Assembly: GCF_024763615.1 (NCBI RefSeq) | Contig: NC_077222.1 | Span: 105,309,417 to 105,373,416, forward strand | Source: Phlebotomus papatasi | Lineage: Eukaryota; Arthropoda; Insecta; Diptera; Psychodidae | Reading direction: 5' to 3' | DNA length: 64,000 bases | The notes under the pieces: generated by a model | Databases searched by the model: none | Told to the model about the DNA's origin: nothing | Seen by the model: the letters and a program-made list of their open reading frames with translations, nothing else | In this document: piece by piece, positions 49,990 through 60,400 of the stretch | Numbering within the stretch: position 1 is the stretch's first letter | How the letters are laid out: each line of letters opens with the position of its first letter | Position numbers and translations under genes: made by a program

Positions 49990-50244
49990 CACTGAGTGAG
50001 AGAAATCCGAAAAAGTTAAAATAGCATTCAGGAAATGTTAATTTTACCCTGCATTATTTATCCGAAATCGGTGTAAATATTACCCTTTTAAGGTGTATTG
50101 GGAGTTAAATTTACCCTTTTTCATGTTAATTTTAATCTTAGAAAGGTGTAAAATTAACATTAAAAAATGTTGATATATTTTTACACCTAAAAATTAAAGT
50201 TTGAAGGAAAAAAAGCTAATTGCACCCTCTTTTTTTTCTCAGTG
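49990..50244. mobile_element. TA-flanked MITE, 255 bp, TIR CACTGAG
   Basis: The termini CACTGAG and CTCAGTG are inverted, with similar purine/pyrimidine tracts inside, and are bordered by TA at 49988-49989 and 50245-50246. The interior has imperfect internal repeats around TTTACCCTTTT and AAAATTAACAT. The arrangement is typical of non-autonomous Tc1/mariner-like elements. Confidence 0.6.
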
Positions 50245-51597
50245 TAGTTACAAGCACTTCGATTTGCACGCATTACGAGGTCCCCCATAAAGAATCTTAG
50301 CTACCATTGTCATTTTTACTTTCAATATTTTGAGTACAACAAAAGAGAAGACAGTTTATTAAAATCGGTTAATGGACATTAGAGAAACAGTTCGGTCAAT
50401 TTGGATGTTAGTAAGGGCCAGGGTACACTGATGTGAAGTTGGGACGGATGAAACCCATTTTTAGAAAAATCGCGATCTCAGACAAAAATTTCATCGAAAT
50501 TGCTTCATAAACACGGAAAATATAGTCAAGTTGAGGCATTTTTGATTACAGCTCTGCTCACTGGGGCAAAAAGTTACAAAACGAATATTTTATTTTTTTG
50601 CAAGCTACTCGAGCGCTTCAAAAATTTGTAATTAGCGCAGTTTTATAGGAAATTTACCGCTCTACAATTTTTTCAAAGTAATTTTCCTCTATTTTGTAAG
50701 GAAATACGTTTATCGAGCCAATTTCTAAAAGGTAATTTTGTGACTATTCTCAAAAATGCTTTGGCAAATAGTACCAGACATTGGGTATTATCATATTTTG
50801 AATCGCTTCATTACAGGCGTCCGTAAATTTGAAAATATACCTAGAAAATATACCTTCATGGAAAATTTATTCATCTACACCTTTGTAAAACACTGTTTTC
50901 TCTGTGAGAAAAGTGAGAAAACGAGAAAAGCGCTTTTCAAGCTATTTTAGGAAAAAAAAAACGCACAAAAGACTGCAAATCGTTTGACCAATGCAAACAA
51001 CAAGCGGCGAGACATCATAATGACGTTTCTTTTCGCCGTGAGACATCAGAAATTGCTTCGCTTTTTTGTTACTTTTTGCTCTATACCTTTTGTTACTTTT
51101 TACCCCAAGGAGCCATTTTTAATAAAAGGATTTCTGGAGAAAAGATCTGAAATTCAAAAATAGATAGCGGATTCGTATTCAAAAAATCCAAATTATTTAG
51201 AAAATATTCACCAGTGCATCAATTTAGGAAAATAAGTAGGTAGTAATTGTTATCTTCTGCAAGGAAAATATTTCAAGAATGGGGCTAAAAATTTCGGTAT
51301 TTTTTATTTTCTAAATTCCTTGTTAGAATTCTAAGAAACTTACGATTTTGAAGAAGATCTATGGAGGCTATCTATAGAAAAAAATTTGAGCCGCTATTTT
51401 TTTTCACCTTGGAAGATATTGAATTTTGAATTTTTGGATTTGTGACTTTTTGCCCCAGTCTCCCCTACTATAAGGGCTGAGCATCTCTCCCACGATTTGA
51501 CTCGCGCTTGCTGGAGGCAAAGGGAAATCTTCTGTGTTTTGGAAAATTATCATAACATTTTCCTCTTATATAATTTCATCCCTTTCAGGATTTTAAA

Positions 51598-51660
51598 AAT
51601 TCGGGATTTTGGCTTTCGGGATTTTGGCATTTTCAGGATTTTGGAGTTCGAGATTTTGGC
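51598..51660 (+). repeat. Short minisatellite of GGATTTTGGC-like units
   Basis: About five imperfect copies of a 10- to 15-bp motif (CGGGATTTTGGCTTT and variants) are arranged in tandem. This looks like simple repeat expansion with no coding or regulatory indication. Confidence 0.5.
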
Positions 51661-52084
51661 TGCCACCGGATCTGGCAAGGTCGCATTTCACCTCGGACTG
51701 CAAAAGCAGATATTATAAACAATCTCAGCAAAACCCTTTTTGTTTTTGGTCAGCAGATCCAGAAAGTTTACAGAGTTTTCAGAGCAGATAACAAATCTGC
51801 TTGAATTCTGAGATTAATGGCCTTGACAGACATGAGGATTAGCCGAGAAACGGCTTAGTGTAATTATATTAGAGAAAATGGTTAAAGTGCATTTCCATAA
51901 TTTTCCACTAAGTCGTCTCTCGGCTTAAGTTGTAAGTGTGTCTAGGGCATTAGTCTCGGACAACCACCTCGGTTAATTCATAGCACCATTCTTCCATTAT
52001 TCTAGCCATTTTTACTAAATTTTTCCTAATAAGAAGCAAAATTTGTTTTTCAGAATACCGACAGTAAAAAGCCAACATCTTTAT

Positions 52085-52302
52085 GTATAACCATTTAGTA
52101 CCCATTTATGGCTATGTAATACAACTTTGAAGTTGGAATACATTTTTTAAATTGTAATACATCTTTGAAGTTGGAAGTTGGAATACAACGTTGAAATCGT
52201 TGTATTGCAATTTCAAAGATGTAATACAATTTCTACGTTGCATTCCAAATTCCAACTTCAAATTTGTATTACATAGCTATAAATGAGCCCTTTTGGTTAT
52301 AC
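52085..52302. mobile_element. Foldback MITE-like element, about 218 bp
   Basis: The arms of about 57 bp face each other. The inner 37 bp (52103-52139 and 52249-52285) differ at two positions, and the outer ends share GTATAACC/GGTTATAC. The centre contains a second nested inverted repeat. No coding capacity and no certain target-site duplication. Confidence 0.65.
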
Positions 52303-52658
52303 TTGTCTTTATATGGATTATTTAAAATCAGAGGTTGAAATCCATAAGTTTCTTTACAAAACCAAGTACAGTTGACAAGGTATTTAACTTCACAGAATGC
52401 TTGGACTACTAAATTACGTTCCTCCTCCCGATTCGTTAAGGTCCAAATAGACTTAGGCTGATACTTGATCATTAGGATCATCGATTAGAGATCCTTTCCA
52501 TATTTTTCTCTATCTAATCCTTTTCTGCTAAATTTTGCAGGCTAAATATTCTCGAGGATTAGCCCGAATTTTGAACCCTTAGGTTTAGCCATTACGTAAC
52601 TTATGCAAATATTTCACTGACAAATAATTATTTTTGGATGAACACTACAATTACTCAC

Positions 52659-53060
52659 TGTCACACTTCTTCTGCGATACACACTTTCCCCCGGGATATT
52701 CTCTTACATATCCTGGCCGACAGTAACATCCAGGTCGACACGTTTTAACGTTGCAGGGCTTTCCGAGATTTGTGCAATCGAGTTCACAAGGAGGTCCACA
52801 TTTGAGATATTCTTCGTGCAAAGAACAGCGATATCCTCCATGTTTCAATCCATCAAGATCAGTGATCGTTTCATTTTCCACTCCTAGAAAAGTTATTTTT
52901 TTTTTAATAATTTGCGCAACATGTTAGATTCAGAGATATTCCGCAAGTACTAACTTTTTACTTCATCTTCACTATCAATAGCAATAGTCGTCGAATCAAT
53001 AGTTAATGCACTCACTGTTAAGAAACCACAAAATAATAACAGAAATTCTTTTCTAGCCAT
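52659..53060 (-). CDS. 5' exons of gene C: signal peptide plus one 10-Cys TIL domain
   Basis: Exon 1 is 52955-53060 (106 nt), encoding MARKEFLLLFCGFLTVSA and an acidic stretch, a clear signal peptide. A 71-nt GT-AG phase-1 intron follows, then exon 2, 52659-52883 (225 nt), with one complete TIL domain (CSLHEEY...CVSQKKC). Exon 2 has exactly the same length and phase as its gene B counterpart. The donor A|GTGAGT (phase 1) matches the acceptor at 47041; unspliced reading meets a TAA within the donor itself. C5-C6 holds NVKT, the position of the TIL reactive bond. No AATAAA is seen directly downstream, unlike the gene B equivalent, which favours splicing to the main exons; a stand-alone inhibitor is the alternative. 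Confidence 0.72.
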
Positions 53061-53089
53061 GATATTGATGAAGTCAAGATTGAGACTCG

Positions 53090-53122
53090 ACTGATTTTTA
53101 GGCCTAAAAATTTCTCTTTATA
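53090..53122 (-). promoter_or_regulatory. Core promoter of gene C: TATAAA at -30 and TCAGTC initiator
   Basis: Minus-strand TATAAA (53117-53122) begins 30 nt upstream of the initiator TCAGTC (A at 53092). The 5' UTR is 32 nt to the ATG at 53060. The layout duplicates that of gene B, and the sequence around it is partly similar. Confidence 0.8.
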
Positions 53123-53247
53123 AGTATCCGGTATATCTCCCACCATACATGAATATATTATGTTCTTTTTTTTCTTTCTTTTTATGTTCTTGAATATTTT
53201 GAGTGTGATTAACGATTTTCCCTTAAATTCTATCAAAAAACATTCCA

Positions 53248-53285
53248 GAAATCTGGTTTTCCGAGGTGTTTGACCCAAGAAAACA
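53248..53285. promoter_or_regulatory. Conserved upstream block of gene C (-156 to -193)
   Basis: This is the counterpart of 35061-35103. The minus-strand core is GGGTCAAACACCTCGG. The similar spacing to the initiator in two genes 18 kb apart argues for either regulatory constraint or simple shared ancestry of the duplicated promoters. Confidence 0.5.
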
Positions 53286-53460
53286 ATATTTTATAAGGTT
53301 ATTAATATTCCTCAATGTTCTAACCTATAGCGTTACTATGAAAATATATTTGCTGTGATCTGGCTTGGACTTTGGTGAAGCTTTCCATTGATCTCCAGAA
53401 ATTAAATTTATTGACACAAAGCAAGTATCAATTTGTAGTAGGGGAAAGTGCCCAAGCATT

Positions 53461-53521
53461 GCACGGTTCCAATCTTCATAATGATTAAATTTTTATGCAA
53501 TTTCCCCTATTCAGCAAGTAA
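53461..53521. repeat. 61-bp perfect direct repeat, left copy
   Basis: This is identical over 61 bp to 54008-54068, flanking a SINE. It begins GCACGGTTCCAATC and ends TCAGCAAGTAA. It is much longer than a normal SINE target-site duplication. Confidence 0.9.
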
Positions 53522-54007
53522 GAGATAAGATAAGATAAGATTTTGCCAGGGGTCAGTTCTCCATTTCGGATATTCCGATGCATCCAGGCCACCAATTGGG
53601 CCCCTTATGCTTCCCCACTCCTATTCTATCTTATCCCCCGATACGGGTAGCCGCTCTATATCACAGCTCTGTGAGCAGTCAGTGCCGTTACTATGTCACA
53701 GCATCCCTTCTCGGTGTGTGTTTGGGATCAGTGACAGCGAATATTTGTATCGACTGAAGTACCGCATTCATGTCGAAACTCGATTTTGTACCAGCCTCTA
53801 TTGTTTAGGCGGTTCACTTTTTTGTCAATATGCACCATTGACATTACTATTCATTCATTCACTGGACGAATTCAAAGCCGATATGGCATGAGAAATCTTT
53901 TTCTGCTGCTGCTCAGCTTTGAACTCCAGACCTCGCAGTCATAGAGCTACTACTCTATCCACTGACCCACTCGAGGCCCCTGGACCCACTGGCCTGACCC
54001 ACTGGAG
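53522..54007 (-). mobile_element. tRNA-derived SINE, about 486 bp
   Basis: The minus-strand head carries an A-box-like GGTCAGTGGATAGAGTAG and a B-box-like GGAGTTCAAAGC, followed by a long body and a tail of repeated ATCTT/ATCTTATC at 53522-53545. A short GTGGGTCAG duplication sits before the tRNA-like part. It is flanked by the perfect 61-bp direct repeats. Confidence 0.7.
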
Positions 54008-54068
54008 GCACGGTTCCAATCTTCATAATGATTAAATTTTTATGCAATTTCCCCTATTCAGCAAGTAA
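54008..54068. repeat. 61-bp perfect direct repeat, right copy
   Basis: This is identical to 53461-53521. With the SINE removed, one copy would restore a continuous pre-insertion site. Confidence 0.9.
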
Positions 54069-54323
54069 ACTTTTGCACCATTTTTCACCTCTTTATATAA
54101 TTTTTTCAATCTACTTTTTACGTCTGAAACACTTTGACTCTCAGTTAACACATAAAACTTACCTTTGCGAATCGTACAACTTCCGCAAATCGTCTTGATG
54201 TCAACAATCCGCCTATGAGTCTGGCTGTTAACGGGCATACACAACGATAATGACTTTAGGACTCGAACTGAATATCTTAATTTTACAGAAATTTAATAAA
54301 TGCACATAATAATTTTAATTCAA

Positions 54324-54329
54324 TTTATT
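54324..54329 (-). other. AATAAA poly(A) signal for gene D
   Basis: Minus-strand AATAAA lies about 160 nt past the gene D stop. Weak sequence similarity to the gene C 3' flank continues up to this point. Confidence 0.5.
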
Positions 54330-54490
54330 TACTTATAACAATTTCAAAATATTTGTTAGTTCAAGTTTTCTCCTAAAGTAAAGTTATGTGTAGAAATGAT
54401 AGCTTAATGGAAAATAGGTCCCCAGTGAGTTTATAATTCACTACCACAGAAGCATGTGGATCTTCTTGAAAAATGGGTTTCCCAAAAAGT

Positions 54491-57400
54491 TTAGTGTTTT
54501 ATCGCTGAAATACCAGGCCGTTTCTGGATTTTCTTCTTGCTGAGTAAAGGTAAGGGCACTCTTGGAGCACATACGCCGCCTACAAGGCATGCATTATTGT
54601 CACAGTGACAACGCCATGAACTTGGTGATGTTGTGTCCGCAGCACAGTCGTCAGGGTTCACCGAGCAATCATCCTCGCAAGCCTTACCTTCCCGGAATGA
54701 GGCAAATGGTCCACAGGGACACAGACTAATTCCAAGTTCGACTCTAATACAAATTCCTAAGAGTCTTAAGAATCCAGATCTACAGTAGCATCCATCTGTA
54801 CAGGGTAGTTCCAAACATAGGTCAATATCCAACAAACCACATTCGTCTTCGCAACCCCTTCCACATCTGTATTCTTCATCAGGACCACAAGGGGAACAAT
54901 TATCCTCTAGTACACACATTCCATTGACTCTCTTATAGCCATTCCTGCAGTAACATCCTTTGCAACAGCTCTCCAATTCACATTCCGGGGCTACCGTACA
55001 CTCCTCCTCGCAGGTCTTTCCATCTTTGTAGATTTCATTATCACCAGTACATGGACAATCTTCTTCGAGAACGCAGTCACCCGCGGCATTCCTTCTGTAT
55101 CCTGGTGCACAATAACACCCAAGTTCTGTAGCCACATCCGCGCAAGTTGCACAATTTACATCACAAGACTCTGCACAATCACTAGATACCCTGTAGACTT
55201 CGTTCGCACCATCGCAAGTACAACGCTCTACCCCTTGACAGGTTCCATCAACAAGTTTGAACCCTTCCATGCAGAAGCAATCCTTGTAGCATTCTTGAGT
55301 AGAACAGTTTGATGGTACTTCGCATTCGTATTCACAAGGCTTTCCGAACTTGTATTGAGAATTTGCTGGACATGGACAACTTGTCTGGTTGAAACACTGT
55401 TCAGTAACAGGGTCCCACTTGAAACCATCGTTACAGAAGCAACCGTAATAAGTCGGATCATTCTCACATTCTGTAGTTGGTTCACAACTATCGAGGCAAG
55501 GATTCAACACTTGGTAACTTTGATTAGGAACAGTGCAGGTACAAAGCTCTAGATCTTGACAGGTTCCGTCAACCATTCTAAATCCATCATTACAGAAGCA
55601 ATCCTTGTAGCATTCTTGGGTAGAACAGTCTGACGGTACTTCGCATTCGTATTCGCACGGCTTTCCGAATTTGTATGTAGAGTTCTCCGGACATTCACAG
55701 TCAGACTGATCGAAACATACTTCGTTGACAGAATCCCACTTCAAACCATCGTCACAGAAGCAACCGTAATATGTAGGATCACCCTCACATTCTGTAGTTG
55801 GTGCGCAGCTGTCGAGGCACGGGTTTAATACTTGGTATCGTTGATTTTCAATAGGACATTGGCACGCTGTCGTCATGTTTTGACAGGACCCATCAACGAG
55901 TCTAAATCCTTCATCACAGAAGCAAGCTTTGTAGCATTCTTCAGTAGGACACGTTGATGGTGGTTCGCATTCATCTTCGCAAGGTTTACCGAATCTATAT
56001 GTAGCATCATCCGGACATGGGCATAAACCCTGATCGATACATTCTTCGTTGACAGAATCCCACTTCAAACCATCGTCACAGAAACAGCCGTAATATGTAG
56101 GATCACCCTCACATTCTGTAGTTGGTGCGCAGCTGTCGAGGCACGGGTTTAATACTTGGTATCGTTGATTTTCAATAGGACATTGGCACGATGTCGTCAT
56201 GTTTTGACAGGACCCATCAACGAGTCTAAATCCTTCATCACAGAAGCAAGCTTTGTAGCATTCTTCAGTAGGACACGTTGATGGTGGTTCGCATTCATCT
56301 TCGCAAGGTTTACCGAATCTGTATGAAGCATTATCCGGACATGGGCATAAACTCTGATCGAAACATACTTCGTTGACAGAATCCCACTTCAAACCATCGT
56401 CACAGAAACAGCCGTAATATGTAGGATCACCCTCACATTCTGTAGTGGGTGCGCAACTGTCGAGGCACGGGTTTAATACTTGGTATCGTTGATTTTCAAT
56501 AGGACATTGGCACGCTGTCGTCATGTTTTGACAGGACCCATCAACGAGTCTAAATCCTTCATCACAGAAGCAAGCTTTGTAGCATTCTTCAGTAGGACAC
56601 GTTGATGGTGGTTCGCATTCATCTTCGCAAGGTTTACCGAATCTGTATGAAGCATTATCCGGACATGGGCATAAACTCTGATCGAAACATACTTCGTTGA
56701 CAGAATCCCACTTCAAACCATCGTCACAGAAACAGCCGTAATATGTAGGATCACCCTCACATTCTGTAGTTGGTGCGCAGCTGTCGAGGCACGGGTTTAA
56801 TACTTGGTATCGTTGATTTTCAATAGGACATTGGCACGATGTCGTCATGTTTTGACAGGACCCATCAACGAGTCTAAATCCTTCATCACAGAAGCAAGCT
56901 TTGTAGCATTCTTCAGTAGGACACGTTGATGGTGGTTCGCATTCATCTTCGCAAGGTTTACCGAATCTGTATAAAGCATTATCCGGACATGGGCATAAAC
57001 TCTGATCGAAACATACTTCGTTGACAGAATCCCACTTCAAACCATCGTCACAGAAACAGCCGTAATATGTAGGATCACCCTCACATTCTGTAGTTGGTGC
57101 GCAGCTGTCAAGGCACGGGTTTAATACTTGGTATCGTTGATTTTCAATAGGACATTGGCACGCTGTCGTCATGTTTTGACAGGACCCATCAACGAGTCTA
57201 AATCCTTCATCACAGAAGCAAGCTTTGTAGCATTCTTCAGTAGGACACGTTGATGGTGGTTCGCATTCATCTTCGCAAGGTTTACCGAATCTGTATGAAG
57301 CATTATCCGGACATGGGCATAAACTCTGATCGAAACATACTTCGTTGACAGAATCCCACTTCAAACCATCGTCACAGAAACATCCGTAATATGTAGGATC

Positions 57401-60400
57401 ACCCTCACATTCTGTAGTGGGTGCGCAACTGTCGAGGCACGGGTTTAATACTTGGTATCGTTGATTTTCAATAGGACATTGGCACGATGTCGTCATGTTT
57501 TGACAAGACCCATCAACTAGTCTAAATCCTTCATCACAGAAGCAAGCTTTGTAGCATTCTTCAGTAGGACACGTTGATGGTGGTTCGCATTCATCTTCGC
57601 AAGGTTTACCGAATCTGTATGAAGCATTATCCGGACATGGGCATAAACTCTGATCGAAACATACTTCGTTGACAGAATCCCACTTCAAACCATCGTCACA
57701 GAAACATCCGTAATATGTAGGATCACCCTCACATTCTGTAGTTGATGCGCAGCTGTCGAGGCATGGGTTTAATACTTGGTATCGTTGATTTTCAATAGGA
57801 CATTGGCACGCTGTCGTCATGTTTTGACAGGACCCATCAACTAGTCTAAATCCTTCATCACAGAAGCAAGCTTTGTAGCATTCTTCAGTAGGACACGTTG
57901 ATGGTGGTTCGCATTCATCTTCGCAAGGTTTACCGAATCTGTATAAAGCATTATCCGGACATGGGCATAAACTCTGATCGAAACATACTTCGTTGACAGA
58001 ATCCCACTTCAAACCATCGTCACAGAAACATCCGTAATATGTAGGATCACCCTCACATTCTGTAGTGGGTGCGCAACTGTCGAGGCACGGGTTTAATACT
58101 TGGTATCGTTGATTTTCAATAGGACATTGGCACGATGTCGTCATGTTTTGACAAGACCCATCAACTAGTCTAAATCCTTCATCACAGAAGCAAGCTTTGT
58201 AGCATTCTTCAGTAGGACACGTTGATGGTGGTTCGCATTCATCTTCGCAAGGTTTACCGAATCTGTATGAAGCATTATCCGGACATGGGCATAAACTCTG
58301 ATCGAAACATACTTCGTTGACAGAATCCCACTTCAAACCATCGTCACAGAAACATCCGTAATATGTAGGATCACCCTCACATTCTGTAGTTGATGCGCAG
58401 CTGTCGAGGCATGGGTTTAATACTTGGTATCGTTGATTTTCAATAGGACATTGGCACGTTGTCGTCATGTTTTGACAAGACCCATCAACGAGTCTAAATC
58501 CTTCATCACAGAAGCAAGCTTTGTAGCATTCTTCAGTAGGACACGTTGATGGTGGTTCGCATTCATCTTCGCAAGGTTTACCGAATCTGTATAAAGCATT
58601 ATCCGGACATGGGCAAAAACTCTGATCGAAACATACTTCGTTGACAGAATCCCACTTCAAACCATCGTCACAGAAACAGCCGTAATATGTAGGATCACCT
58701 TCACATTCTGTTGTTGGTGCGCAACTGTCAAGGCACGGGTTGAGAACTTGGTATCTCTGGTTCGGAATTGGACATTCACACTTTGTTGTCATATCTTGAC
58801 AGACCCCGTCAATCATCCTAAATCCATCATTGCAGAAGCAATCCTTGTAGCATTCTTGAGTAGAACAGTCTGACGGTACTTCGCATTCGTATTCGCATGG
58901 CTTTCCGAATTTGTATTGAGAATTATCTGGACATGGACAACTTGTCTGGTTGAAACACTGTTCAGTAACAGGGTCCCACTTGAAACCATCGTTACAGAAG
59001 CAACCGTAATATGTTGCATCATTCTCACATTCTGTAGTTGGTGCACAACTATCAAGGCAGGGGTTGAGTGGTTGATAACTCTGATTAGGAACAGTGCAGG
59101 TACAACGGTCTAGATCTTGACAGGTTCCGTCAACCATTCTATATCCATCATTACAGAAGCAATCCTTGTAGCATTCTTGAGTAGAACAGTCTGACGGTAC
59201 TTCGCATTCGTATTCGCATGGCTTTCCGAATTTGTATTGAGAATTATCTGGACATGGACAACTTGTCTGGTTGAAACACTGTTCAGTAACAGGGTCCCAC
59301 TTGAAACCATCGTTACAGAAGCAACCGTAATAAGTCGGTTCATTCTCACATTCTGTAGTTGGTGCACAACTATCAAGGCAAGGATTCAACACTTGGTAAC
59401 TCTGATTAGGAACAGTGCAGGTACAACGCTCTAGCTCTTGACAGGTTCCGTCAACCATTCTATATCCATCATTACAGAAGCAATCCTTGTAGCATTCTTG
59501 AGTAGAACAGTCTGACGGTACTTCGCATTCGTATTCGCATGGCTTTCCGAATTTGTATTGAGAATTATCTGGACATGGACAACTTGTCTGGTTGAAACAC
59601 TGTTCAGTAACCGGGTCCCACTTGAAACCATCGTTACAGAAGCAACCGTAATAAGTCGGTTCATTCTCACATTCTGTAGTTGGTGCACAACTATCAAGGC
59701 AAGGATTCAACACTTGGTAACTTTGATTAGGAACAGTGCAGGTACAACGCTCTAGCTGTTGACAGGTTCCGTCAACCGTTCTAAATCCATCGTTACAGAA
59801 GCAATCCTTGTAGCATTCTTGAGTAGAACAGTCTGACGGTACTTCGCATTCGTATTCGCATGGCTTTCCGAATTTGTATTGAGAATTATCTGGACATGGA
59901 CAACTTGTCTGGTTGAAACACTGTTCAGTAACCGGGTCCCACTTGAAACCATCGTTACAGAAGCAACCGTAATAAGTCGGTTCATTCTCACATTCTGTAG
60001 TTGGTGCACAACTATCAAGGCAAGGATTCAACACTTGGTAACTTTGATTAGGAACAGTGCAGGTACAACGCTCTAGCTGTTGACAGGTTCCGTCAACCAT
60101 TCTAAATCCATCGTTACAGAAGCAATCCTTGTAGCATTCTTGAGTAGAACAGTCTGACGGTACTTCGCATTCGTATTCGCATGGCTTTCCGAATTTGTAT
60201 TGAGAATTATCTGGACATGGACAACTTGTCTGGTTGAAACACTGTTCAGTAACCGGGTCCCACTTGAAACCATCGTTACAGAAGCAACCGTAATAAGTCG
60301 GTTCATTCTCACATTCTGTAGTTGGTGCACAACTATCAAGGCAAGGATTCAACACTTGGTAACTTTGATTAGGAACAGTGCAGGTGCAACTCTCTAGCTC

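Larger units (their letters stand above)
47042..52658. other. Putative 5.6-kb first intron of gene C; no gene confirmed
   Basis: If the exons at 52659-53060 belong to gene C this is a phase-1 intron of 5617 nt. It holds a tRNA-derived SINE (47505-47766), a promoter-like GC-richer island on the plus strand (48955-49320), a TA-flanked MITE (49990-50244), a short GGATTTTGGC minisatellite (51598-51660) and a foldback element (52085-52302). The rest is AT-rich with only short frames. Confidence 0.55.
53123..54490. other. Gene C/gene D intergenic spacer
   Basis: This spacer holds the gene C upstream block (53248-53285), a SINE flanked by 61-bp direct repeats (53461-54068) and the gene D poly(A) signal. 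No coding gene is seen; a plus-strand frame at 53607-53891 lies inside the SINE. Confidence 0.6.

Noticed and set aside
53607..53891. 94-codon plus-strand frame as a gene
   Set aside because: It lies entirely inside the SINE in the opposite orientation and matches no protein family I recognise.
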